Part shown: in pieces, positions 1 through 10,849 of the stretch | How the letters are laid out: the number at the start of each line of letters is the position of its first letter | How positions within the stretch are numbered: the first letter of the stretch is position 1 | DNA from: Megaleporinus macrocephalus | Lineage: Eukaryota; Chordata; Actinopteri; Characiformes; Anostomidae | DNA: 64,000 bases | NCBI GenBank assembly: GCA_021613375.1 | Contig: CM038704.1 | Span: 2,220,147-2,284,146 of the forward strand | Reading direction: 5' to 3' | The notes under the pieces: model-generated | Told to the model about the DNA's origin: nothing | The model's database searches: none | The model's input: only the letters and a program-made list of their open reading frames with translations | Position numbers and translations under genes: made by a program

Positions 1-1545
1 TGGTTAGTATGGTGGTGTAGTGGTTAGTACGGTGGTGTAGCGGTCAGCACGAGGTGTAGTGGTTAGTACGGTGGTGTAGTGGTCAGCACGAGGTGTAGTG
101 GTTAGTACGGTGGTGTAGCGGTCAGCACGAGGTGTAGTGGTTAGTACGGTGGTGTAGTGGTCAGCACGAGGTGTAGTAGTTAGTACGGTGGTGTAGTAGT
201 TAGTACGGTGGTGTAGTGGTTAGTATGGTGGTGTAGTGGTTAGTACGGTGGTGTAGTGGTTAGTATGGTGGTGTAGTAGTTAGTACGGTGGTGTAGTGGT
301 CAGCACGAGGTGTAGTGGTCAGCACGAGGTGTAGTGGTTAGTACGGTGGTGTAGCGGTCAGCACGAGGTGTAGTGGTTAGTACGGTGGTGTAGTGGTCAG
401 CACGAGGTGTAGTGGTTAGTACGGTGGTGTAGTGGTCAGCACGAGGTGTAGTGGTTAGTATGGTGGTGTAGTGGTTAGTACGGTGGTGTAGCGGTCAGCA
501 CGAGGTGTAGTGGTTAGTACGGTGGTGTAGCGGTCATCACGAGGTGTAGTGGTTAGTACGGTGGTGTAGTAGTTAGTACGGTGGTGTAGTGGTTAGTATG
601 GTGGTGTAGTGGTTAGTATGGTGGTGTAGTGGTTAGTACGGTGGTGTAGTAGTTAGTACGGTGGTGTAGTGGTTAGTATGGTGGTGTAGTGGTTAGTACG
701 GTGGTGTAGTGGTTAGTACGGTGGTGTAGTGGTTAGTAAGGTGGTGTAGTGGTTAGTACGGTGGTGTAGTGGTTAGTATGGTGGTGTAGTGGTTAGTACG
801 GTGGTGTAGTGGTTAGTACGGTGGTGTAGTGGTTAGTAAGGTGGTGTAGTGGTTAGTACGGTGGTGTAGTGGTTAGTACGGTGGTGTAGTGGTTAGTACG
901 GTGGTGTAGCGGTCAGCACGAGGTGTAGTGGTTAGTACGGTGGTGTAGTGGTTAGTAAGGTGGTGTAGTGGTTAGTACGGTGGTGTAGTGGTTAGTACGG
1001 TGGTGTAGTGGTTAGTACGGTGGTGTAGTGGTTAGTATGGTGGTGTAGTAGTTAGTATGGTGGTGTAGTGGTTAGTACGGTGGTGTAGTAGTTAGTATGG
1101 TGGTGTAGTGGTTAGTAAGGTGGTGTAGTGGTTAGTACGGTGGTGTAGTGGTTAGTATGGTGGTGTAGTGGTCAGTATGGTGGTGTAGTGGTTAGTACGG
1201 TGGTGTAGTGGTTAGTAAGGTGGTGTAGTGGTTAGTACGGTGGTGTAGTGGTTAGTATGGTGGTGTAGTGGTTAGTACGGTGGTGTAGTGGTTAGTATGG
1301 TGGTGTAGTGGTTAGTATGGTGGTGTAGTGGTTAGTATGGTGGTGTAGTGGTTAGTACGGTGGTGTAGTGGTTAGTATGGTGGTGTAGTGGTTAGTATGG
1401 TGGTGTAGTGGTTAGTATGGTGGTGTAGTGGTTAGTACGGTGGTGTAGTGGTTAGTATGGTGGTGTAGTGGTTAGTACGGTGGTGTAGTGGTTAGTACGT
1501 GGTGTAGTGGTCAGTATGGTGGTGTAGTGGTCAGTATGGTGACCG
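1..1545 (+). repeat. 20-bp minisatellite grown from a SINE tRNA-like head
   Basis: About 77 tandem copies of a 20-bp unit, gtggtgtagtggttagtacg, with 19-bp variants containing gaggtgtagtggtcagcac. Variants are intermixed, including tac/tat/taa at the end of the unit. Each unit holds tggtgtagtgg, a perfect match to the Pol III A-box consensus TRGYNNARNGG. The array runs off the left edge of the window. It passes directly into sequence matching the body of a SINE at 1546-1605, so it is an internal expansion of that SINE. The same unit occurs on the other strand at about 40880-41325. It has no coding content. Confidence 0.95.
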
Positions 1546-1605
1546 GTTTCCTCCCACAGTCCAAACACATGTATGTTAGGATCTTTACCCTAAACTGCCT
1601 TTCAT
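1540..1605 (+). mobile_element. SINE-1 body remnant (tRNA-derived family)
   Basis: The segment holds ggtttcctcccacagtcc followed by aaacacatgtatgttagg. It matches, in reverse complement, the SINE body at about 40725-40766. The part between tRNA-like head and body, roughly 100 bp in the other copy, is missing here, so the A-box array joins the body directly. Class assignment rests on the better copy at 40672-40920, which has both A-box and B-box-like motifs. Confidence 0.75.
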
Positions 1606-2639
1606 TTGATTAACATGATGTTAATCAAAAGAAATTTTAGTTACACATTCTTTGCTGCTGACAGATTTCCTGGTTGGTCCTTCAGGCTTGAAGCGATATA
1701 GCTCAAAAACAAGTCCGCATGAAGGTTAAGGGTTAAACCAACCTGCTCTTAAGATTTATACAAGTTGTCATAGAAACTACAGATGATGCTCTATCCTGAT
1801 GTTTTCACACTGTGAAAGGCTGCAACATCTGTCGACCACACTTCTCGCCTGGACTGTAAAATTAGCCCTTACTTGAAGCAGCGCGTGGCCTCTGGTGAGT
1901 TATCGCTTTATCAGTCTGAACAGCATTTCGAGTCCTCGTGAAAGCCAAAAGCTCGTAATGCAATAAACAAAACAATCAAGATCATAAAACTAAGCAGTAC
2001 GAGTCTTTGAGCCATCACGCTGGTTTGTGCTGTTGCAAGTGAACAGATAGACTTCTTCCCCGCCTGAAGAGTAAAAAGTATAGTCCTATATGGTGTTGCA
2101 AAGCAGCAAATGCAAGTCTTTCACTGAATGCGTTACTGCAGAATGGTTGTTTCCGGACATCACCACGGTTTTGGCCACTCTTAAGCGCACACGGACGCGC
2201 CGTCTGGTTACAATGCCTGAACACCAGGAGGAGGCTCCTTGTCAGGCACCCCTGCTGTAATCTCACCAAAAACTTATAAAGATTGCCCGCTGAGAGGGCG
2301 CTCAAGCCTAGATTCGGCATCAGCGCTCAGCCCAGCTGGCTCAGTCTCGCCTGGGCCCTCTCTGAGAAGAGGAAGAATCACGCCCCCGCCCCCAAATCCC
2401 ACCCCCACCCAAAAGGAAATGACAGCGGCGATGACATTCCGCCAAAAGGAGACTTCACAGCGAGAGCGACACGCTCTCCTCTAATCTCCCCGGCCCACTT
2501 CAAGCCAAAGTTCCAGATAAGGAGAACGCGTATCTCGCCGACACTGACAACCTAGCAGGGGTGAGACTCATATCCCCTTCGGATTCAGGCCTCTTTTTTT
2601 CTGTTCTCTCCCTTTTTTTCCCTCCCCCCTCCCTCTGAG
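1606..2639. other. Unannotated complex sequence
   Basis: Non-repetitive sequence with no recognisable gene. The part at 2280-2560 is GC-richer and ends in a pyrimidine-rich stretch near 2590-2635. The small open frames on both strands have no recognisable domain. Confidence 0.5.
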
Positions 2640-2830
2640 TTTGCTTCCAGTCCTTGTAAGGGCTAACACCAGGCCACTTGCTCGGGCAAACAAAGCTCGC
2701 TATTTGTTTAATGACTGATTGCTGCTATGGCTACGGTAAACAAGGGGGAGGGGTGGCGAGGCCTTTTTCTTGTGTTTATGAACAAACACATCTTCTCGCA
2801 AAGAGCAATTTAACATTAACCAGGTGGAAT
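2640..2830. promoter_or_regulatory. Candidate conserved non-coding element
   Basis: Complex, non-repetitive sequence with closely packed homeodomain-like and forkhead-like words, including gtaaacaa at 2736-2743 and tttgtttaat near 2704. Its texture resembles vertebrate developmental enhancers. No alignment was possible, so conservation is an inference. Confidence 0.3.
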
Positions 2831-2895
2831 GATCAACAGATCGCATAGGTGACACCGAGGGCAGGCCTTAATGTAAACACACTCCAGGGATGAGA

Positions 2896-2926
2896 GAAGG
2901 AGGGAGGGAGGGAGGGAGGGAGGGTG
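2896..2926 (+). repeat. (GGGA)n tract with G-quadruplex potential
   Basis: Seven consecutive GGG runs separated by single A residues (gggagggagggaggga core). This meets the usual four-run definition of a G-quadruplex motif, on the plus strand. It follows the candidate element at 2640-2830. Confidence 0.8.
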
Positions 2927-3584
2927 CAGAAGACAGAGAATGTAGGGAGAACCAAGGTCGATGCAAACGTGGCCCTTCTAGAACAAACAGCTGGGGGAGA
3001 AACTCCAGGCAAACAAACAGTCATTCTCCTGACATTTGAAGAGGCATTAAGAGTGGTGGAGCCCAGCTGCTGGTGACCGGCGCCCATGGGAACCAAGCCG
3101 GGGTCAGCCTCGTCCTGATCTCCCGGAACTCTTTGGTCTGGGTATGACTTCACGAATGGCGAAGACTGTCTTTATTTGCTACTCAAACATGAGAAAGAAA
3201 ACGAAAATAGCGCGTCACACGTCACAGGTTTGCGGGTTTGGTTCAATTCAGACTAGCCCTGCTGCAGTTCCTCTCTTCAAAGGACACCAACTAAGAACAC
3301 GTACCTTGTTTACTGCAGATCAATCATCGATTTTTATTTAGATTAGTTCATTTTGACAGATATAAACACTCCACTCGCAGTCCGGTCAGCACTGAACAAA
3401 TGAAAACCCTGCTGCCCAAAGAAACCCAGTTAACTGTGTAGCTGATGCGCACCTAACGAGGGCAAGTCCACATAATCTGCCTCTTTTACCATCTTAACGA
3501 AACAACAATAGCAACCGCAATACTGTAATACCACGCTATTGACCTGCCAACCGCAGGGAATTGCAAGCAACCGCCACACCGCAA

Positions 3585-4200
3585 TGTTCGTGTTTTGATT
3601 TGTTCATTTATTTATTTAATTTATAAACGCCAACACTGCGATGTTCGTGTTTTGATTTTTTCATTTATTTATTTAATTTATAAACACAGACACCGCGATG
3701 TTAGTGTTTTAATTTTTTCATTTATTTATTTAATTTATAAACGCAGACACCGTGATGTTCGTGTTTTAATTTTTTCATTTATTTATTTAATTTATAAACA
3801 CAGACACCGCAATGTTAGTGTTTTGATTTGTTCATTTATTTATTTAATTTATAAACGCTGACACCGCAATGTTCGTGTTTTGATTTTTTGATTTATTTAT
3901 TTAATTTATAAACGGCGACACCACGATGTTAGTGTTTTGATTTTTTGATTTATTTATTTAATTTATATACGCCGACACCGTGATGTTCGTGTTTTGATTT
4001 TTTGATTTATTTATTTAATTTATAAACGCCGACACCGTGATGTTCGTGTTTAGATTTTTTGATTGATTTATTTAATTTATAAACGCCGACACCGCGATGT
4101 TAGTGTTTTGATTTGTTCATTTATTTATTTAATTTATAAACGCAGACACCGCGATGTTCGTGTTTTGATTTTTTGATTTTATCATTTATTTAAAAACACC
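3585..4200 (+). repeat. 57-bp minisatellite inside the hAT element
   Basis: Nearly 11 copies of a 57-bp unit. Each unit contains gatgttcgtgttttgat, then a tttatttatttaatttataa block, then a gacaccgcgatg junction. Successive gatgtt starts at 3640 and 3697 give the period. As 57 is a multiple of three, the array produces an 88-residue open frame that is not a gene. Confidence 0.9.
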
Positions 4201-4246
4201 GACTGTTCGCGTCCGTTGCAGCTGCCTGCTGAGTGTTGGCCTTTAT

Positions 4247-4742
4247 ATGGAAACAATGGCGGCTACTCTGGTCCCAAAACCAAACACGACTTCGCCAGTT
4301 TGGGAGCATTTTGGTTTTCAACCGAATAAAAAGGGAGAGCCAACCAATGTAGACGATGTAATCTGCAAAATCTGTGACTGAAAGGTTTCTGTGAAACGGG
4401 CGAATACATAAAATTTTACATCCCACCTAGCTACCCATCACATCCAGCTATCGAAGCACAACTGCCCCCAGCAGCACCAACCAGCCGTGGAGCAACCTCA
4501 AAAGGAACAGCTCAGGTTGGTTCTAGCCGACTGTTGGGGAGGCTGTATGTTTTGCGTGAGGTTCCAAATACAGTCGTGAAAGTAACAGACATAAACGCCT
4601 GACGTCTGCTGTAATGCCGTATCTCGTTGAGGAGATGGTTCCATTTAGCACAGTTGAGAAACTGCCATTCAAGTCTATGCTTGAGAAATTCGACAAGCAA
4701 TACCCGAAAATGTACGACACAGTAAAGAGATTTTATTACTAA
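4247..4742 (+). pseudogene. hAT transposase fragment with BED zinc finger, broken
   Basis: Plus-strand translation from the ATG at 4247 gives a BED-finger start: VWEHFGF, then CKIC, then HLATHH, the expected C-x2-C...H-x3-H arrangement. Two in-frame stops fall inside the finger region: one directly after CKICD and one before the histidine pair. A frameshift follows near the HH motif. A second open segment at 4614-4742 reads FSTVEKLPFKSMLEKFD and then a tyrosine-rich end. It resembles the part of hAT/ZBED transposases just after the DNA-binding region. The catalytic RNase H-like domain and the hAT dimerisation domain are absent. Functional transposases of this family catalyse cut-and-paste transposition; this copy is dead. 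Confidence 0.8.
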
Positions 4743-5128
4743 AGGAAGGGTTTCGTTTTCCTTTTTTTTTTTCTCACGTGCTCTCAAGTTTTTTTGCCTT
4801 CTTTGCACAGCGTATATCAATCCTCGGCAATAAGCTAGACTTTTTTCCATGAAAGAGTAAAGGAGAGTTCTTATTGCGCGTCATTGGCCTCACGTGCTCT
4901 GCATTTAACAATAAAGGACTGTTTAATTTGTCCTACAACTGTGGGACAGATTTTTTTTCATAAAAATCTAATATCTCTATTAATAACAATTACAATAAAA
5001 CATGTTTATATAGCACAAAAATCAGGATACGTTTGTGAAAACAACAAAAATGGTGATAATATCGCATATCGCGGTGTGGAGCCCCGTTAATTTACCACAG
5101 TGGAATTTCTTTCACCGCGACAGCCCTA

Positions 5129-5739
5129 CACAACACATTTGAGTTTGGCACATGGAATGAACCCTTGGCAGCCTAACTGGTTAACAAATTCATTGACCGA
5201 CCATTTAATCATAAGGAAAATCAATTAAAGTTCATTTTTACTGCTTTGACTGGGATTCATACGTTAAGCATCTATTTCAATACAAAGTATTAGAGGGATA
5301 CAATCTTTTAAAGACAGACATGTGTTTATGTAGTAATCAGATTTTAGTTCTAATGTAAATATGCACTCGCAGCCGAATCAAATTCTTGACCATCCAACAA
5401 ACATGCATGTGTATTATTAATCGTTCACTTTAACTGCTGTGATGTGAATCTCGCCAAACGACTGGCGTTTTCATATTTGTCTCAAATACTTGGGAGTCTA
5501 GTTTGGGGGAGGGGCTTATTATCCCCACCTTGCATTCACATTCCATCCAAACCATTGAACTACTACGCAATTCCACATAAGGTGTGTTCTTTTTTGTTTG
5601 TTATCTGTATTTTTGTTGTATTTTAATTATACTTTCCTGCACATTTTAATTTTATTTATTACTAATATATACTCTTTTATGTTATGGTTGCATTTTTCTT
5701 TGCTATTATTATGTTTTATTTACCTGTTGTTTTTACTTT
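5129..5739. other. Unannotated AT-rich sequence
   Basis: Complex AT-rich sequence with no recognisable gene or repeat family. Short open frames only. Confidence 0.4.
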
Positions 5740-5830
5740 GTACTGTAAAACACTTAGAGGTGCATTTATAATGTTTGGAATTTTAACATATGCCATATAA
5801 ATAAAGATTGTTATTATCGTTTATTACTGC
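5740..5830 (+). mobile_element. Possible 3' tail of a LINE (L2/CR1-like)
   Basis: The segment reads gtaaaacacttagaggtgc, then catataaataaagattg and a ttattat run. This resembles the short, A/T-rich 3' tails of fish L2/CR1-type LINEs that end in a microsatellite. No reverse transcriptase sequence is seen upstream. It could be a chance AT-rich stretch. Confidence 0.35.
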
Positions 5831-6420
5831 TTTTTATTATTTGTTCAATGTGTCCTTGTGTTATCTGTCCTTATCCGGCATCAGCAGACTTTAACTCAGC
5901 AGTCTTGTTGCAAAATGAACCAATCGTGCAGCCTCCCTACTGCGGCACCAGTAGAGGACAGCTTCCATGTATGCAGAAGAACACCATCAGATTGGTTCTC
6001 TGGACTATGCACAGCCTTGAAAACAGCTTTTACACTTGACTAAATGTACTGAACTTTCTGAGCAATAAAACAGCCACCAAAACCAAAACTGTGGTTCAGA
6101 AAACAAAACAAAAGTAAAAATCAGTCCAAGATAGAGTGAACGCAAACACTTACAAGACCTTATTTTGCAATTGTTAAAAGCTCTGAATTAGAAATCGCAA
6201 AATAACATCTGCCCAATCAGTAACACTGAATTCTGCTACCATCCAATGTGAACGCTTAGTGAACTAAAGCTAAAATAAAACAAATAATCAATTTCTGCTT
6301 CGATCTGGTTCAAGAGAACCAAACAACAGATCCCAACACTCTTGTAAAACGTGTTAAACATCAGTGGTTTGTTTTATTCAGTCTAAACTAATTCAAAGCG
6401 TCCTTCAGACGAGAAGGTAC
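5831..6420. other. Unannotated sequence with a CTCF-like site
   Basis: No gene seen. Positions 5948-5961 (ccagtagaggacag) match 13 of 14 positions of CCASYAGRKGGCRS. Confidence 0.4.
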
Positions 6421-6428
6421 ATATGAAC

Positions 6429-6802
6429 TAGGTGTGTAAGAAAATATTGAAAATATCGAATATCGTGATATTGTGTTTAGTGATACTGTATCGATTCTCA
6501 AATACACAGTATCAATACACAGATTCCTGGCAGACAGTAAATCAGTGTGTGTTGTGTTTAAACCTCTGACCACTAGATGGCAGTATTGTGATCCATTTTC
6601 AGCTCCACTCCAACATAAACAAGCAGCACAAGGGCGCAAGGCTATTGTAAGCATTGACAAACCTGTTCATACAGTGCTGTGTTTTAATAGTAGAATTGAA
6701 AAATCACAGTTTATTACTTTGCTTGCAGTATCACAATATATCACATTACATTGTATCACGATATGTACTGTATCGCCAGGTTCTTGCCAACACACAGCCC
6801 AA
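6429..6802 (+). mobile_element. MITE family A, copy 1 (hAT-like)
   Basis: A 374-bp non-autonomous element flanked by 8-bp near-duplications, atatgaac at 6421-6428 and gtatgaac at 6803-6810 (7 of 8). Its ends carry imperfect inverted repeats (taggtgtgtaag against the complement of cacacagcccaa). The interior has many 'cgatat' and 'gatacag' words typical of fish hAT MITEs. A second copy lies inverted at 33706-34098. It contains a perfect CTCF-consensus match at 6570-6583. No coding capacity. Confidence 0.75.
6570..6583 (+). promoter_or_regulatory. Perfect CTCF-core consensus match
   Basis: ccactagatggcag fits CCASYAGRKGGCRS at all 14 positions. It lies inside MITE family A and is retained in the second copy at 33943-33956. 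Binding is not shown. Confidence 0.5.
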
Positions 6803-6949
6803 GTATGAACGTGAGTGAAGCTTCTGACCTTTTCTTGCAGCTCACGCCAAGCTAGACATCTGAAACTTGTCAACGAGCTTAGACTGATGATGCTCTTGAT
6901 CTGGACACAGAATGCTTGAGTTACAGACTGACGTGAGGCCAGTCCTACA

Positions 6950-7860
6950 CAGTCTTCTGACCAAGGACTGCATGCATTAACGTTTCATGCCACAAACTTT
7001 GTCATCTGTCTGGCTGAACGCTGTACACACGGCATCCCTCTCTCTTTATATCGCGTTCGCTCTTCTGTCAGCCTCCCTCCCCGCGCTCACTTCATTTAGC
7101 CCTCCAAATCCATTTATGTGCATTCTGAAAAGGCAAGAAACGAATGATCTAAGAGGCCAAGCGCGTATTTATTTCACATCGCGAGGAACGTAATGGGATC
7201 CTCATGCGTGAAATCTAGACTCAAATGTATTAGCGGAGCATCTACACAAAAACAGGGCCACAACATCCTGTAATGTCGCGCGAGGTGATTCATATAAATA
7301 CGAACCTATTACCGCGCTACAAGCTCATCGGAACGAACAGTGAGGATGCCGGCGGAAGGCAGACGACTCCAGGGGCGAGGCTAAATAGATACATAATTTC
7401 AGCAGATGTGCGAGGCAGGTTCGTTCGCCTTAGCATAAATCTATGCCGTTATGTGCGGCACAAAGAGAGACACGGAGGGAGAGAGACCCGTTGCGGGGAG
7501 ACAATAATGGAATGTAGCAAAGTAAGGCAGGCCACGGTATTTTTAGCACAACAGCCAACAGAGACCGAGGTAAATAAGAGAGGAACTAATGAGTTTTAAT
7601 GGCGGCGCTACCAGAATGGAATGGGTAATTCCGGCATGTGGAACTCGAGTCGGAAGCGACTCTCCTTCAAGCGACTTTCATCGTCGACACGGGCGATCGG
7701 CCCGACCGGGCCTCCAGCCGCCGCGCGTATTCCGAGGGAAAAGCAGGAGCCCCCCCGAAGCTCATCTAACAAATTAGAGCTGTCAAACAAAAGCACAAAC
7801 ACAAGCCCGCCATCCTCCGAGATGGTCCGAAGAGCTTATTGTTTTAACGTTATTTAAAAG
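6950..7860. promoter_or_regulatory. CpG-bearing candidate regulatory block
   Basis: Complex sequence with unusually many CpG dinucleotides for fish intergenic DNA, for example around 7260-7350 and 7660-7760. It is free of interspersed repeats. Small open frames at 7273-7599 and 7589-7857 overlap on several frames and show no domain. A clustered set of enhancers or an unmethylated island is the likeliest reading. Confidence 0.3.
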
Positions 7861-7899
7861 TGTGTCGTATATTTTTAATCATTGCTCCCTGAAAATTCA

Positions 7900-8250
7900 T
7901 ACAGGGCCCGTTCCCACGGGCGAGGCAGCCGGACGGCGTTTGGGGGAGGAGGGGAAGCCTGTTTCCCCGAGAAGGAGAGTTCAGCCTCCGCGAACTTTGT
8001 CTAATTAATACTGCGAGACCGGCGCTTCGGAGGGAGCGTATTATTAGCCACGTTGTCTTGGGGGGTAAACTTACCCGGTCGGTGTCAATTGGTATTTCAG
8101 AAGGAATGGAAAACGCGCGACTGTATAATTGAGGCAGAAAGCGATTCGTCTTAGGACCTGGTCGACAGGACTGGCAGCATACTGGCACGTCAGAACGAGT
8201 GATGAGCATGCGAGGTATATGTGCATCTACTTCCCAACAAATATCTCAAC
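7900..8250. promoter_or_regulatory. Candidate conserved non-coding element
   Basis: Complex sequence with a homeodomain core pair, ctaattaata at 8001-8010, inside a CpG-rich context. A second AT-rich core (gtattattagccac) follows at about 8037-8050. No coding signature. Confidence 0.3.
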
Positions 8251-8379
8251 AAACAGGAACAAAAACAGCAGACCCGGTTATATGTGCACCTGGGGCAATT
8301 AAAACTTGCCTCCGGGGTCCAGTAGCAATGCTACTCTGTTAAGAGAAGACGCCAATGCAACACGTACTGGAGAAAGTGG

Positions 8380-8610
8380 CTTATGAAAGAGTTTCGTGGT
8401 GCTCAGTCTTCGCCTTGCTCGCGCGACCGCAATGATATTGAACCCTGGGCTGTTTGTGGAAGGCATTGTTGAATGTCCGATAGCTCGGCGCGGTCCGACG
8501 CAGGTGCCCGTCTTTCAGCTGGTTGTTTGGACTTGGCTGTACTGCGAGATAAAGAGGCCTATTGATTGCCAGACACAATCATTAACCTTCATAAACAAAT
8601 AATGACGCGG
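8380..8610. promoter_or_regulatory. Candidate conserved non-coding element
   Basis: Repeat-free sequence mixing CpG-rich words with short AT cores such as cctattgattgcc and cataaacaaataatgac near 8560-8606. Open on several frames but with no recognisable protein. Confidence 0.28.
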
Positions 8611-9269
8611 AAATGCGACTCCCGGTTTGTTGCGATGCTTATCTGCCGTTGAATGGTTACTTTTTAATGTTTTTAATGTTTAACATGCGCCTGATTGTTC
8701 TGTTTGTGATGTGTATGTGTGTGCGTGCAGCAGCCTATTCAAGTATAAACACTGCTGTCGACGCTGGGTGTGTTAGATTACATTTACTGTGGGAAAGAAA
8801 GACTGCGTTATTGAATAAACCCTTCGGCTGGCCTTGTGTGTTTCTATGGAGGGAACGAGGTGCGCGATGATGTCAGAATCAAATCGCTACTGGCAGAGAT
8901 TTGATAGATAGTTGTTTAGTTGACATGTTTTTTATTCTGCATTTGTCACACCAACTAAAATATACATTTCTCTTTAATTCCAATCCAGGAACTTTTAGTC
9001 CCAATTTCTACTTTTTAGAGCTCCTCTTCTCCTCTTGTGTTCTGATTCAGTGGTGTATCCTGTTTACTGAAGTAGTCTAGTATCAGCATCTTATACCATC
9101 AGCTACTGAAACACCAACACACCACACATACCGTTCAGTATATTTACTGTTTAAATGCTGAACTGAATTAATTATTTAAAAACTAATAATAAAAACTCAC
9201 TTTAATAAAAACAAAAGCTACATTAAACAAACAGTAAATAAAGAGCATCTTTTTAGAGCATCTGAATCC
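8611..9269. other. Unannotated sequence
   Basis: Complex to AT-rich sequence; no gene, RNA or repeat family recognised. Confidence 0.4.
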
Positions 9270-9816
9270 AAATCTGCACAGATCTGATTGGCTGAGCAGT
9301 CTTTGATGATCTTACAGTGCACGTGATTGGTCTATGAGTTTACTGCACCGCAAAGCCTGTATAGCATAAAGACTAGAAAAGCTCCACCTCTAAAATAAAC
9401 ACTGTCAGAATTAAATCCTCCTCAGGAGTTTATCAGTTTGGGTCTGCATCGGCCCACGTCTGGGACTGGACCCGGACTAGTGAATGCAATAGGATTTGCT
9501 TGCCTTACATGGAATGGAGCACCTTCCTATTACATTAACCCTACCGAACAAAGTGCTTCGCCAGTACTCAGACACTGTTGGGTGGACAGTTTTGGTAGGT
9601 GTATGATTCTCGGTGCTGCCGGAGTGTTTAAACACTCCAGCAGCACTGCTGTGTCTGATCCACTCACAACAGCACAACACGCGCCAACACACCCCACCTT
9701 GTCAGTGTCACTGCAGTGCTGAGAATGAATCCTGTGGGGGTCCTGATCATTAAAGAACAGAGTAATAAAGTATACAGAGAATCAGATGAACTACAGTCTG
9801 TAAGTGTAGCTCCTAT
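9270..9816 (+). mobile_element. Dispersed fish repeat R3 (unclassified)
   Basis: The sequence from about 9600 contains a small hairpin (agtgtttaaacact), ctgtgtctgatccactcac, gtcagtgtcactgcagtgct and ctgtgggggtcctgat in this order. I recognise this order from an abundant dispersed repeat in many teleosts. Its 3' part runs into the 45-bp minisatellite. A related 61-bp array at 62120-63092 is built from other words of the same repeat. Left boundary uncertain. Confidence 0.6.
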
Positions 9817-10531
9817 ATGATCAGTGGAGCTGATACAGTGGACAGTGAGTGGAGGTCCTGTATGGTCAGTGGAGCTGATACAGTGGACAGTGAGTGGAGG
9901 TCCTGTATGGTCAGTGGAGCTGATACAGTGGACAGTGAGTGGAGGTCCTGTATGGTCAGTGGAGCTGATACAGTGGACAGTGAGTGCAGGTCCTGTATGG
10001 TCAGTGGAGCTGATACAGTGGACAGTGAGTGGAGGTCCTGTATGGTCAGTGGAGCTGATACAGTGGACAGTGAGAGGAGGTCCTGTATGGTCAGTGGAGC
10101 TGATACAGTGGACAGTGAGAGGAGGTCCTGTATGGTCAGTGGAGCTGATACAGTGGACAGTGAGTGTAGGTCCTGTATGATCAGTGGAGCTGATACAGTG
10201 GACAGTGAGAGGAGGTCCTGTATGGTCAGTGGAGCTGATACAGTGGACAGTGAGTGTAGGTCCTGTATGGTCAGTGGAGCTGATACAGTGGACAGTGAGT
10301 GGAGCTCCTGTATGGTCAGTGGAGCTGATACAGTGGACAGTGAGTGGAGGTCCTATATGGTCAGTGGAGCTGATTCAGTGGACAGTGAGTGTAGGTCCTG
10401 TATGGTCAGTGGAGCTGATACAGTGGACAGTGAGTGGAGCTCCTGTATGGTCAGTGGAGCTGATACAGTGGACAGTGAGTGGAGGTCCTGTATGGTCAGT
10501 GGAGCTGATACAGTGAACAGTGAGTGTAGAT
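9817..10531 (+). repeat. 45-bp minisatellite derived from repeat R3
   Basis: About 16 copies of a 45-bp unit containing tggagctgatacagtggaca, gtgagtgga and ggtcctgtatggtca. Copies differ at a few positions. Because 45 is a multiple of three, the array is open in several frames, including a 251-residue frame at 9817-10572. This is not a gene: the frame begins and ends in the array and its immediate flanks. Confidence 0.95.
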
Positions 10532-10849
10532 ACAAGGAGGTGGTTTTAATGTCTTGGTTCATCACGTTATAGAAAGTTTATTGAGCTGAAATGTTATTTA
10601 TATAACAAACAAACCCAGCAACAGCCCTGAGAAGTCACGTTCTTAACAGAGAAAAGCAGAGTACACGTTAAAAACATCTATATTTTGTGCCGGCCTGGTT
10701 AGCGCACAGCCAGTTAACCAGAGCAAAACATAGATCGTGCATGAAATGAGCTAAATACCAGCATCAGTCACCAGTTTCAGACGAGATCCAGAGAGAAAGA
10801 AGCTGAAGGGCTGTCCACGTCGTGCGTTAAGCAGTTAAACTGAAGCAAA
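10532..10849. other. Unannotated sequence
   Basis: Complex sequence with no recognisable gene or repeat family. Confidence 0.4.

Larger units (their letters stand above)
3500..5128 (+). mobile_element. Decayed hAT-family DNA transposon
   Basis: The right end reads ...caccgcgacagccctaca. Its reverse complement begins tagggctgtcgcggtg, a typical hAT terminal sequence in fish. Inside lie a 57-bp minisatellite (3585-4200), a BED zinc finger and transposase fragment (4247-4742), and AT-rich 3' sequence. The left end is not clear: no matching terminal repeat was found near 3300-3600, so the start given is approximate and an 8-bp target duplication could not be checked. The element cannot encode transposase. 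Confidence 0.65.

Noticed and set aside
9817..10572. 251-codon frame of a 15-residue repeat
   Set aside because: Produced by a 45-bp minisatellite derived from a dispersed repeat; other frames of the same array are also open.
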